A DNA stretch of 64,000 nt from NCBI RefSeq assembly GCF_010548375.1, contig NZ_JAAGLY010000003.1:124001-188000 (forward strand), written 5' to 3'. Under the pieces are notes generated by a model that had not been told where the DNA came from, did not search any database, and saw only the letters and a program-made list of their open reading frames with translations. Position numbers and translations under genes: made by a program. This stretch comes from Streptomyces sp. SID13726 (GTDB lineage: Bacteria; Actinomycetota; Actinomycetes; Streptomycetales; Streptomycetaceae). Below are positions 12,901 through 24,900 of this stretch, piece by piece. Within the stretch, counting starts at the first letter, position 1. Each line of letters begins with the position of its first letter.

Positions 12901-15900
12901 CCCCGGCGGCGTACAGGCGCACTCCGGACCAGGCGAACGGCAGGTGTCCCGTGGCGGCACCGTCCAGGAAGTCGCCGAGGCCGATGGCGTGCAGGGCCGC
13001 GTCGAGGAGGGCGGGGTGCAGGGCGTATCCGAGGGCGTCGTCCCGGAGGGTGTCGGGCAGGGCGACCTCGGCGAGGATCTCGTCCTCGTGGCGGCGGACC
13101 GAGCGCAGGCCCTGGAAGGCGGGGCCGTAGTCGTAGCCGCGCCCGGCGAGCGCCGGGTAGAAGTCGCGGACGTCCAGCGGCTGCGCGTCGGTGGGCCAGT
13201 CGGCCTTCGCGGCGGGGGCGAAGGGCGCGGCGGCGGGCGCCAGTTGGCCGCCGGCGTGACGGGTCCAGCCGGTCGGTGTGCCGGGGTCGCCGGTGTGCGT
13301 GGTCGAGTGGACGGTCAGCGGGCGGCGCCCGTCGGCGTCCGGGGCACCGACCCGCACCTGGAGCCGGACCGTGTCGCTCTCGGGGAGGACCAGCGGCGCT
13401 TCGAGCGTCAGGTCGTCCACGCCGGCGCAGCCCGTGCGTTCGGCTGCCTGGAGGGCGAGCTCCAGCAGGGCCGTGCCGGGTACGAGGACCGTGCCGAAGA
13501 CCGTGTGGTCGGCGAGCCAGGGGGTGGTCCGGGCCGAGAGGGCGGCGGTGTAGAGCACACCGTCCTCGTCGGCCAGCGGGACGGCGGCACCCAGCAGCGG
13601 ATGCCCGGCGGGCTGGACGCCCAGCGTGCCGGGGTCGGCGGTGGGCGAGGGCAGGTCGAGCCAGTAGCGCTCGCGCTGGAAGGCGTACGTCGGCAGGTCC
13701 ACCCGGTGTGCGCCGATCCCGGCGAACAGCGCCGCCCAGTCCACGGCCGTACCCCGGACGAAGGCGCCGGCCACCCCGGCGACGACCGAGTCGGCCTCCG
13801 GACGGCCCGCCCGCAGCAGAGCCTTCCCGGTCCCTTCCGGAACCAGGGCCGAGAGCAGTGCTCCCGGGCCGACCTCTACGAACGTCACCACACCGCGCCC
13901 GCTCAGCGTCTTCACGCCGTCGGCGAACCGGACGGTGTCGCGGACGTGTCGGACCCAGTACTCCGGCGAGCACAGCTCCTCGGGGGTCGCGATCTCGCCG
14001 GTGAGGTTGGAGACGACGGGGATGCGCGGGGCGTCGTACGACAGGCCCTCGGCAACCGTGCGGAAGTCGTCCAGCATCGGGTCCATCAACGGCGAATGGA
14101 ACGCATGACTGACCGTCAGCTGCTTGACTCGCAGGCCCTGTTCACGCCAGCGCGCCTCCAACTCGGCCACCGCAACCGCGTCACCGGAGACGACCACCGA
14201 CGACGGACCATTCACCGCCGCGACCGCCACCCGCTCCTCCAGCAGCGGCAACACCTGGGCCTCGGACGCCTCCACGGCCAACATCGCGCCGCCCTCCGGC
14301 AGCGCACCCATCAACCGACCACGAGCCGCCACCAAAGCGCAGGCATCCTCCAGCGACCACACACCCGCCACATACGCGGCCGTGACCTCACCGATCGAAT
14401 GACCGGCCACGACGTCGGGGCGCACACCCCACGACTCCAGCAGCCGGAACAACGCCACCTCGACCGCGAACAACGCTGGCTGGGTGAACTCCGTCCGGTT
14501 GATGCGGCCGTTCGGGCTCTCCGTGAACAGCACCTCTCGCAGCGGCTTGTCCAGTACGGCGTCGAAGTGCGCGCACACCTCGTCCAGCGCGTCCGCGAAC
14601 ACCGGGAAGGCGTCGTACAACTCCCTTCCGGCACCGGCCCGTTGGCTGCCCTGTCCCGAGAAGAGGAAGGCCGTGCCGCCGGGCAGCACCGCGCCCGTGA
14701 CCACGCCGGGGGCCGTGTCGCCCCTGGCCAGCGTCTCCAGGCCGTGGCGGAGGGCTGCCGGATCGGTGCCGTAGACCACCGCACGGTGGTCGAAGACGTT
14801 CCGGCCCGCCGCGAGGGAGTGGCCGATGTCGGCGGGGTCGGTGGTGGGGTCCTTCTCGGTCCAGGCGGCCAGACGGGCCGCCTGGTCACGCAGGGCTGCC
14901 GCACCGCGTCCGGTCACGACCCAGGGGAGCACCGGAAGAGAGGCGCCGGTGGGCCCGTGGTCGGGGGCCTCGGCCGCGGGTGCCTCCTCCAGTACCAGGT
15001 GGGCGTTGGTGCCGCTGATGCCGAAGGACGAGACACCGGCGCGGCGCGGGTGGTCGGCGTGCCGGGGCCATTCGACCGGTTCGGTGAGCAGTCGTACGGC
15101 GCCGGAGGACCAGTCGACGTGGGGCGAGGGCCGGTCCGCGTGCAGGGTGCGGGGCAGGGTGCCGCTCCGGAGCGCCAGGACCATCTTCATGACGCCCGCG
15201 ACACCCGCGGCGGCCTGGGTGTGGCCGATGTTGGACTTCACGGAGCCGAGCCACAGCGGCCGGTCGTCGGTGCGCTCCTGGCCGTAGGTGGCCAGCAGGG
15301 CCTGGGCCTCGATCGGGTCGCCGAGCGATGTGCCGGTGCCGTGCGCCTCGACCGCGTCCACCTCGGAGGCCGTGAGTCCGGCGGCGGCCAACGCCTGCCG
15401 GATCACCCGCTGCTGGGAAGGACCGTTGGGTGCGGTCAGGCCGTTGGACGCGCCGTCCTGGTTGACGGCCGAGCCGCGGACCACGGCGAGCACCTGGTGT
15501 CCGTTGCGGAGGGCGTCGCTCAGCCGCTCGACCAGGAGCATGCCGGCGCCCTCGGCCATGCCCATGCCGTCGGCATCGGCGGAGAAGGCCTTGCAGCGGC
15601 CGTCGGCGGCGACTCCGCGCTGGCGGCTGAAGGTCAGCAGGGCACTCGGGGTGGACATGATGGTGACGCCGCCGGCGAGGGCCAGTTCGCACTCCCCCGC
15701 CCGCAGGGCCTGGGCGGCCAGGTGCAGGGCGACCAGCGAGGACGAGCAGGCGGTGTCGACGGTGACCGCCGGGCCTTCCAGCCCGAGGGAGTAGGCGACC
15801 CGGCCCGAGACGACGCTGGCGGAGTTGCCGGTGGCGAGGTAGCCCTCGCCGCCCTTGGGGGCGCCGGCGAGGAACGCGGAGTAGTCGGAGCCGTTGGCGC

Positions 15901-18900
15901 CCGCGAAGACGCCGACCTGACGGCCGCGCAGGGCGGCGGGGTCGATGCCGGCGCGTTCGAGCGCTTCCCAGGAGGTCTCCAGCATGAGCCGCTGCTGGGG
16001 GTCCATGGCGAGGGCCTCGCGGGGCGAGATGCCGAAGAAGCCGGGGTCGAAGTGGCCCGCCTCGCTCAGGAAGCCGCCTTCGCGGGCGTAGCTGGTGCCG
16101 TCGTGGTCCGGGTCGGGGTGGTAGAGGGCGTCGAGGTCCCAGCCGCGGTCGGCGGGCAGGCCGGTCACGGCGTCCGTGCCGGTGTGCAGGAGCCGCCACA
16201 GGTCGTCCGGGGACTCGACGCCGCCGGGGTAGCGGCAGGCCATGCCGATGATGGCGATCGGCTCGTCGGCCGGGACGGGTGCGGTGGCGCGGTCCGCGGT
16301 GCCGTCGGGCCGGTCGCCGAGGAGTTCGCGGCGGATCAGGGCGGCCACCGCCAGGGCGTTCGGGTGGTCGAAGACGAGGGTGGTGGGCAGGCGCAGGCCG
16401 GTGGCCGCGCCGAGCCGGTTGCGCAGTTCGACGGCGGTGAGGGAGTCGAAGCCGCAGTCCTTGAAGGCGCGGCCCGGTTCGAGGGCGTCGGGGGATTCGT
16501 GTCCGAGGACGGCGCCGGCGTGGCCGCGGACCAGGTCGAGGAGGAGGGCGTTGCGTTCCGGGCCGGTGAGAGGAACGAGCCGGTCGCGGAGCGCGGTGGC
16601 CGGTCCGCCCGGTGTGTCGGCCGGGCCCGCGGCGCGGGCGGCTACCAGGGCCTGCCGGGCCTCGGGGATGGTGTCGAGGAGCGGGCGGGGGCGGGCCGAG
16701 GCGAAGGCCGGCGTGAAGCGGGCCCAGTCGACGTCGGCAACGGCGACGAACGTCTCGTCGTGGTCGAGGACGGTCCCCAGCGCGGTGAACGCGGCCTCGG
16801 GGTCGAGGAAGGGCAGGCCCTGGCGGCGCAGCCGTTCCGGGTCGACGCCCTCGGGTACGAGCCGGTCCGCCTCCCGGGTGTTGACGGCGGCCCAGACGCC
16901 CCAGGCGACCGAGGTGGCGGTCAGCCCCTGGGCGCGGCGGGACTCGGCGAGGGCGTCGAGGTAGGCGTTGCCGGCGGCGTAGGCGGCGTGGTCGCCGCTG
17001 CCCCAGACACCGGCGATGGAGGAGAACAGCAGGAAGGTGTCGAGGGGTTCGTCGCGGAAGACCTCGTGGAGGTTGGCGGCGCCCGCCACCTTTCCGGCCA
17101 GGTCCGCGGCCAGCTGCTCCGGGGTGAGCGTGTCGACGGGCAGCAGCTTGATGGACGCGGCGGCATGGACGACGGCGGTCACCGGGGTGCCCTCCGCCGC
17201 CAACCGGTCCTTGAGGGCGGCGAGTTGGGTACGGTCGCTGATGTCGCACGCCTCGACGGAGACCCGTACCCCCAAGGCCTCGGCGTCCGCGCGCAGTTGG
17301 TCGGCCCCGGGTGCCTCGGGGCCGCGGCGGCTGACCAGGACCAGGTGGTCGGCGCCGGTGCCGGCCAGCCAGCCGGCGATGTGCGGGGCGAGGGTGCCGG
17401 TGGCACCGGTGACCAGGACGGTGCCGCGGGCGGACCAGCGCGGTCCCGGGGGCGCGCTGTCGCCGAGCGAGGCACGTTCCAGACGGCGGACGAAGGTACC
17501 GGACGCGCGTACGGCGATCTGGTCCTCGTCACCGGGCAGTCCGGCGAGTGCGGCGCAGAGCCGGGCGGCGGCACGGTCGTCGAACTGCGGCGGCAGGTCG
17601 AGGAGTCCGCCCCACAGCTGCGGGTGTTCGAGCGCGACGACCCTGCCGAGACCCCACACCTGCGCGGTGACCGGATCCGGGGCACCGTCGGCGCGGCCGA
17701 CCGAGACGGCACCGCGCGTGGCGAGCCACAGCAGAGCGTGCAGCCCGGTGTCGGCGAGGGCCTGGACAAGGGTGAGCGTGGCCGCCGTACCGTGCTCCGT
17801 GGACGGCAGCCCGAGCAGCGAGAGCACGCCGGCGACCGGCCGGTCACCGGGCAGCAGTCGCGCGTACGTCTCCCGGGAGGGGGCGCCAGCGGGGACGGCG
17901 ACCGGGACAACCGTGGCGCCGTACCGGTCGAGGGCGGCGGCGCACGCGTCGACGACCGGACCGGCCGAGCCGTCGTCCGGGAGCACGAGCAGCCACTCGC
18001 CGGTGAGCGCGGGGGTGCCGGTGGGCTCGGTGACGGGCTTCCACACGACCCGGTAGCGCCACGCGTCCAGCTCGGCCGCCTGCCGGTGCGTGGTCCGCCA
18101 GTTGGTCAGGGCGGGCAGGACGGCACTCAGGGGTTCGTCGCCGCCGACACCCAGCGCGGTCGCGAGTTCCTGGAGGTCGCCGCGTTCCACGACATCCCAG
18201 AACCGGGAGTCGGCCGCGTCCGCCTGCCCCGTTCCGGAACCGTCCTGAGTCGCGTCGAGCCAGTAGCGGCGGCGCTGGAAGGCGTACGTGGGCAGGTCCA
18301 CGTGGGCTGTCGCCCCGCCGGGGACAAGGGTCCGCCAGTCGACGGGCGCGCCATGGACGAAGGCTTCCGCCAGCGAGGTCAGCAACCGCTCGGGGCCGCC
18401 TTGGTCCCGGCGCAGGGTGCCGAGTGCGACACCACCGCCGCGTTCGTCGAAGCAGTCCTGGACGGCAGTGGTGAGTACGGGGTGCGGACTGACCTCGATG
18501 AACAACTCATGCTCAGCGGAGGCGAGTTCGGCGACGGCTTCGGCGAGGCGGACGCGGTGGCGGAGGTTGCCGTACCAGTACGCGCCGTCCAGATCGGCCG
18601 CCTTGACCCACTCACCGGTATAGGTGGACAGCATCGGCACGCCCGGGGCACGGGAGGTCACCCCGGCCAACGACTCGGTGATCTCCTCCTCCAACGCCTC
18701 GACCATCACCGAGTGCGAGGCGTAGTCGACGGCCACGCGACGGGCCTCGACTCCTGCTTGCGCGCAGGCCGCCATGAAGACGTCCAGGGCATCGGCTTCA
18801 CCGGACACCACCACGGACTGGGGTCCGTTGACCGCTGCGATGCCCACGCCATCGACGAGCAGGGACTCGACGCGCTCGGCACCGGCGAACACCGACACCA

Positions 18901-21900
18901 TCCCGCCGGTACCGGCCAACCGCCGGATCGCCCTCGACCGCAAGGCGACCACCCGCGCGCCCTCATCCAGCGACAGGGCACCCGCCACGCAGGCCGCAGC
19001 GATCTCACCCTGCGAATGACCCACCACAGCAGCAGGCTCGACACCCACCGACCGCCACAACGCGGCCAACGACACCATCACCGCCCACAACACCGGCTGC
19101 ACCACGTCGACTTCGTCGAGGTCACCATCGGTGAGCACGGCCGTCAGCGACCAGTCGACATACCCAGCGAGAGCCGTCTCGCACTCCGCGATCGACGCCG
19201 CGAACACCGGGCTGGACGTGAGGAGTTCGCGCCCCATCCCCACCCACTGCGCACCCTGGCCCGGAAACACGAACACGACCCCGTCGCCCTCGACCGCACG
19301 GCCGTGCACCACGCCGGGCGTATCGGTACCGGTAGCCAGGGCTCGCAGGCCCGCGCGGTGCTGGTCCACCTCTCGGCCCAGTACGACGGCCCGGTGCTCG
19401 AAGACGGCCCTGCGGAACGCGAGTGCGGCGCCCACCTGTGCGGCGTCCGCCGTGGACTCCGTGTGTGCGGCGAGCCGTTCCGCCTGCCCCGCGAGTGCAG
19501 CGTCACCGCGCCCGGACACCACCCACGGCACGACGTCCTGTGCCACCAGCGGCGCGAGCTGCCCGGAGGGCCGTTGCTCGGCCGGGGGTTGGGCAGGAGG
19601 AGCCTGTTCGAGGACGGTGTGGGCGTTGGTGCCGCTGACGCCGAAGGACGACACCGCGACCCGGCGCGGACGGCCCGTCTCCGGCCAGTCCCGTGCCTCG
19701 GTCAGCAGTTCCACCGCACCCGCCGACCAGTCCACATGAGGGGACGGCTCGTCGACATGCAGCGTGCGGGGCAGCACGCCGTGGCGCATCGCCATGACCA
19801 TCTTGATCACACCGGCAACACCTGAAGCGGCCTGCGTGTGACCGATGTTGGACTTCACCGAGCCCAGCCACAGCGGGGGCTGGTCGTCCCGGTCCTGGCC
19901 GTACGTGGCCAGGAGCGCCTGCGCCTCGATCGGGTCACCCAAGGTCGTGCCCGTGCCATGGGCCTCCACCGCGTCCACGTCGGCGGGCGTCAGGCCGGCA
20001 CTCGCCAGGGCGTCGCGGATGACGCGCTGCTGGGAGGGGCCGTTGGGCGCGGTCAGGCCGTTGGAGGCGCCGTCCTGGTTGACGGCCGAGCCGCGGACCA
20101 CCGCCAGCACGGGGTGCCCGTTGCGGCGGGCGTCGGACAGCCGCTCCACGAGGAGCATGCCCACGCCCTCCGCCCACCCGGTGCCGTCGGCCGCGCCCGC
20201 GAAGGGCTTGCAGCGGCCGTCGGCGGCCATGGCGCGCTGGCGGCTGAAGTCGACGAAGATGCCGGGGGTGGACAGGACGGTGACGCCACCCGCGAGAGCC
20301 AGGTCGCACTCGCCCGAGCGCAGGGCCTGGGCGGCCAGGTGCAGGGCGACCAGCGAGGACGAGCACGCCGTGTCCACGGTGACGGCCGGGCCCTGGAGGC
20401 CGAAGGTGTAGGAGACCCGGCCGGAGGCGACGCTGCCCGCGCTGCCGTTGCCGAGGTATCCCTCCAGTTCCTCCAGGTCCTCCGGGCGTCCGCCGAAGAG
20501 CCGGGAGGCGTAGTCGTGGTACATGAGCCCGGCGAACACTCCGGTGCGGGAGCCCTTCAGCGTCTGGGGGTCGATACCGGCGTGCTCGAAGGTCTCCCAG
20601 GAAGTTTCGAGGAGCAGTCGCTGCTGCGGGTCCATGGCGAGGGCCTCGCGCGGGGAGATGCCGAAGAATCCGGCGTCGAACTCGCCCGCGTCGTAAAGGA
20701 ATCCGCCTTCGCGGGCATAACTGGTGCCGGGTCGTTCGCCGTGCGGGTCGTAGAGCTTGTCGTGGTCCCAGCCGCGGTCGCCGGGCCAGGGTCCGACGGC
20801 GTCGGCGCCGGCCGAGACCAGCCGCCACAGGTCCTCAGGTGACGCGACACCGCCGGGGTAGCGGCAGGCCATGCCGACGATGGCGATCGGCTCGTCCAGG
20901 GCGACGGCGGTGGGGGTGGCGGCCGGCCGGGGCGCGGTGAGGCCGCCGGCGAGACGGGTGAGCAGTTCGGTGGCCAGGGCGCGGGGCGTGGGGTGGTCGA
21001 AGACGAGGGTGGCGGGCAGGCGCACGCCGGTGACGGTGGCGAGCCGATTGCGCAGGCCCACCGCGGTGAGCGAGTCGAAGCCGAGTTCCTTGAAGGCACG
21101 GTCGGCGGCGACCTGGCGGGCCGAGTCGTGGCCGAGGACGCCGGCGGCCTCGGTGCGGACGAGGTCGAGCAGAAGTGACTCGCGTTCGGCGGTGCCGAGC
21201 CGGGCCAGCTGGGTGGTGAGGGTGGTGTCGTGGGGGTGCCGGGCGGCTATGGCTCGGCGGGCGGTGGGGCGGACCAACGCGCGGTAGAGCGGTGGGAGTT
21301 CACCGGGTGCGGTGGTGCGCAGGGCGGGCAGGTCGAGGCGAACGGGCACGAGAATCGCGTCGGTGGCGGTGCCGGTCAGGGCGGCGTCGAGGAGGGCGGT
21401 GCCCTGGTCGGCGGTGATCGGCAGGATGCCCTGACGGGCCATGCGGGCGCGGTCGTCGGGGGTGAGGTGGCCGGTCATGCCGGTGGCCTGGTCCCAGAAG
21501 CCCCAGGCCAGCGAGACGGCGGGCAGGCCCTGGGCGCGGCGGTGGGCGGCCAGCGCGTCGAGGAAGGCGTTGCCGGCCGCGTAGCCGCCCTGTCCTGGGC
21601 TGCCGGCGAGTCCGGCGAAGGCGGAGAAGAGGACGAACGCCGTGAGGTCCAGGTCGCGGGTCAGCTCGTGCAGCAGCCAGGCGCCGTCAGCCTTGGCGCG
21701 TAGCGGTACGGCGAGGCGTTCCGCGTCGAGGGACTCCAGGAGTCCGTCGTCGAGGGCACCGGCCAGGTCGACGACCCCGCGCAGCGGTGCCTCGGTGCCG
21801 ATGCCGTCCAGGACCGAGGTCAGACTGTCCCGGTCAGCCACCTCGCAGACGACCGCCTGGGCGGAGGCGCCGAGTTCGGTCAGTTCGGCGAGCAGGGCGT

Positions 21901-24900
21901 CGACACCGGGGGTGGCCGCGCCCCGCCGTCCGGCCAGGACCAGGTGCCGTACGCCGTGCCGGGTCACCAGGTGCCGGGCGACGATTCCGCCGAGGACACC
22001 GGTGCCACCGGCCAGCAGCACGGTGCCGTCGGGGTCCCACACCGCGCCCTCGCCGTCGGCCGCAAGCCGCTCGGCGCGGGCCAGCCTGGGCACGTGGACC
22101 TCACCGGAGCGCAGGGCGACCTGGGGCTCGTCGGCACCGGCCACGGCGGGCAGCACGGCCCAGGAAGCACTGTCGTCGTCGATGTCCACCAGGGCGAAAC
22201 GGCCGGGGTGTTCGGACATCGCCGTGCGTACGAGGCCCCACACCACGGCTGCGGCCGGATCGGGCACGTCATCGGCGGCTTCCGCCGCCACGGCGCCCCG
22301 GGTCAGGAACAGCAGCCGCGAGTCGGCGAACCGCTCCTCCGCGAGCCACTGTTGGACGGCGGACAGGGCGCGGGCGGCCAGCAGGTGGGCGGCGGCGGGA
22401 ACGTCGGGCTCCCTGGGAGCCGACGCATCGGGTACGTCCGTTCCGGGCACGTCCGTTTCCGCGGTGGTCGGCGCTTCGAACCCGCCAGCCGCCGCGGCCC
22501 CGGTCATCGGGAGGACGACCACGTCGGGGGCGCGCTCGCCCCGATCGGCCAGGACGGCGAGGTCACGGTGGCGTTCGCCGGTGAGCGAGGCGGTCCAGGC
22601 CGTGGTCATCGTGCCGTCGTCGAGGAGCGCCCAGTTCGGCTGAGCCGAGGGCGCAAAGGTGGGCTGCGCGGGCCAGGTCAGTCGGAACAGGGAGTCGTCG
22701 GCGACATGCCGGGTCCCGGTGGGGAGGGGGCGCAGGGTGAGGGCGTCCAGGGTGGCGACGGTCGCCCCGGTGGGGTCGGCGAGGGTGACCGACACCGCGT
22801 CCCGTCCGGCGACCGGGACGATCCGCACCCGCAGCAGGGCGGCGCCCATGGCGTGCAGGGTCAGCCCTTCCCAGGCGAACGGCATCCGCGTGGCCCCGAC
22901 CGTGTCGTGCGTGTGCGCCGTCAGGGCGGCGGCCTGGAGGGCGCCGTCGAGGAGCGCCGGGTGCAGCCCGTACGCCCCCGCCTCGGCCCCTTCCTCGTCC
23001 GTGAGGGCGACCTCCGCGTAGACGGTGTCACCGGTGCGCCAGGCGGCTCGCAGCCCCTGGAACGCGGGGCCGTAGCGGTAACCGGCGGTGTCGAGCGCGT
23101 CGTAGAAGGCGCCGGTGTCCAGTGGTTCGGCGCCGGGCGGCGGCCAGCTGCCCAGGTCTCCGTCCGGCTGCGCCGCTGTGCCGGGGGCGAGTTGTCCGGT
23201 GGCGTGCCGGACCCACGGTGTGTCGGGAGAGGCGGGGTCCGGGTCCGGCTCCAACTGCCGGGCGTGCACGGTCAACGACCGCCGTCCGGCCTCGTCGGGA
23301 GCGCCGACGCCCACCTGGACGGCGACGGCGGCCGTGCCCTCGAACGTCAACGGAGTGTGTAGCGTCAGCTCGTCGAGCCGGTCGCAACCCACCTGCCCGC
23401 CGGCGTGCAGAGCCAGTTCGACGAAGGCGGTGCCGGGCAGCACCACGGTGTCGCCCACGGCGTGGTCGGCGAGCCAGGGGTGGGAGCGGGTCGACAGACG
23501 GCCGGTGAACAGCATCCCGTCGCCGTCCCCCAGGGCGACGGCCGCCCCGAGGAGGGGGTGCCCGGCCGTGCCGAGACCGTAGGCTCCGGCGTCGCCCGCC
23601 CGGCGCGAGTGGTCCAACCGGGGCCAGTAGCGCTGCCGTTGGAAGGCGTACGTCGGCAGGTCGACCTGGGCGGACTCGCCGGTCGGCAGCAGCGTCGGCC
23701 ACTCCACCCGGGCGCCGTGGCAGAACGCTTCCGCCACCGCCATGACGAACTGATCGGCGCTGCCCTGGTCCCTGCGCAGGGTGCCGAGTGCGTGTGCCGG
23801 GGCGGCGAGGGTGTCCTGAAGAGCGGGAGTCAGCACGGGGTGCGGGCTCACCTCGACGTACAACCGGTGTCCTGCGGAAGAGAGTTCGGCGACGGCGTCG
23901 GTGAGACGGACGCGGTGGCGGAGGTTGGAGTACCAGTAACCGGCGTCCAGATCGCCCGCCTTGACCCACTCACCGGTGTAGGTGGACAGCATCGGCACGT
24001 CCGGGGCACGGGAGGTCACACCGGCGAGCGCCTGGGTGATCTCCTCCTCCAGCGCCTCGACCATCACCGAGTGCGAGGCGTAGTCGACAGCCACGCGACG
24101 GGCCTCCACACCCGCTTCCGCACAGGCCGCCATGAAGACGTCCAGCGCATCGGCCACACCGGACACCACCACCGAGGCGGGCCCGTTCACGGCCGCGATG
24201 CCCACTCCCTCGACGAGCAGCGGCTCCGCCTGCTCGACCGACGCGAACACGGAGACCATCCCGCCGGTACCGGCCAACCGCCGGATCGCCTTCGACCGCA
24301 GGGCCACGACTCGGGCGCCGTCTTCCAGCGACAGGGCACCCGCGACACACGCAGCGGCAATCTCACCCTGCGAATGGCCCACCACAGCAGCCGGTTCGAC
24401 ACCGACCGACCGCCACAACGCAGCCAACGACACCATCACCGCCCACAACACCGGCTGCACCACGTCGACTTCGTCGAGGTCGCCATCGGTGAGCACGGCC
24501 GTCAGCGACCAGTCGACATATGGCGCGAGGGCCGTCTCGCACTCCGCGATCGACGCCGCGAACACCGGGCTGGACGTGAGGAGTTCACGCCCCATCCCCA
24601 CCCACTGCGCACCCTGACCCGGAAACACGAACACCACGTCCGAGCCCGTCTCCGCACCGGAGACAACCCGGGGGTGCCCCGCGCCATCAGCCAACGCCCT
24701 TGCGCCAGAGCCGAGTTCGGCCGCGTCCCGGCCCAGGACTACCGCGCGGTCCGCGAACAGCGCCCGTGTCGACAGCGCGTGTGCCACCGCGACGGGGTCG
24801 ACGGTGTCGGAGGCCGCGAGTTCCGCCAGCCGTGCCACCTGGCCGACCAGCGCGTCGGTGCCACGACCGGACACGATCCAGGGCAGGGGCACGGCGCTGT

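Noticed and set aside
11538..13973. An 811-codon alternative minus-strand frame inside gene C
   Set aside because: Arg/Gly-rich translation in another frame of the C3 AT-DH-ER region; the PKS frame carries all motifs and continues uninterrupted on both sides.
11615..19825. A 2736-codon open frame on the plus strand, opposite gene C
   Set aside because: It is the antisense shadow of C2 and C3. Its translation is rich in Gly, Arg, Asp, His and Gln with no domain, and it exists because GC-ending codons on the minus strand suppress stops in the opposite frame. The same holds for the long plus-strand frames at 3122-6637, 6662-10321, 36634-42144, 23405-26677 and 57758-61027.
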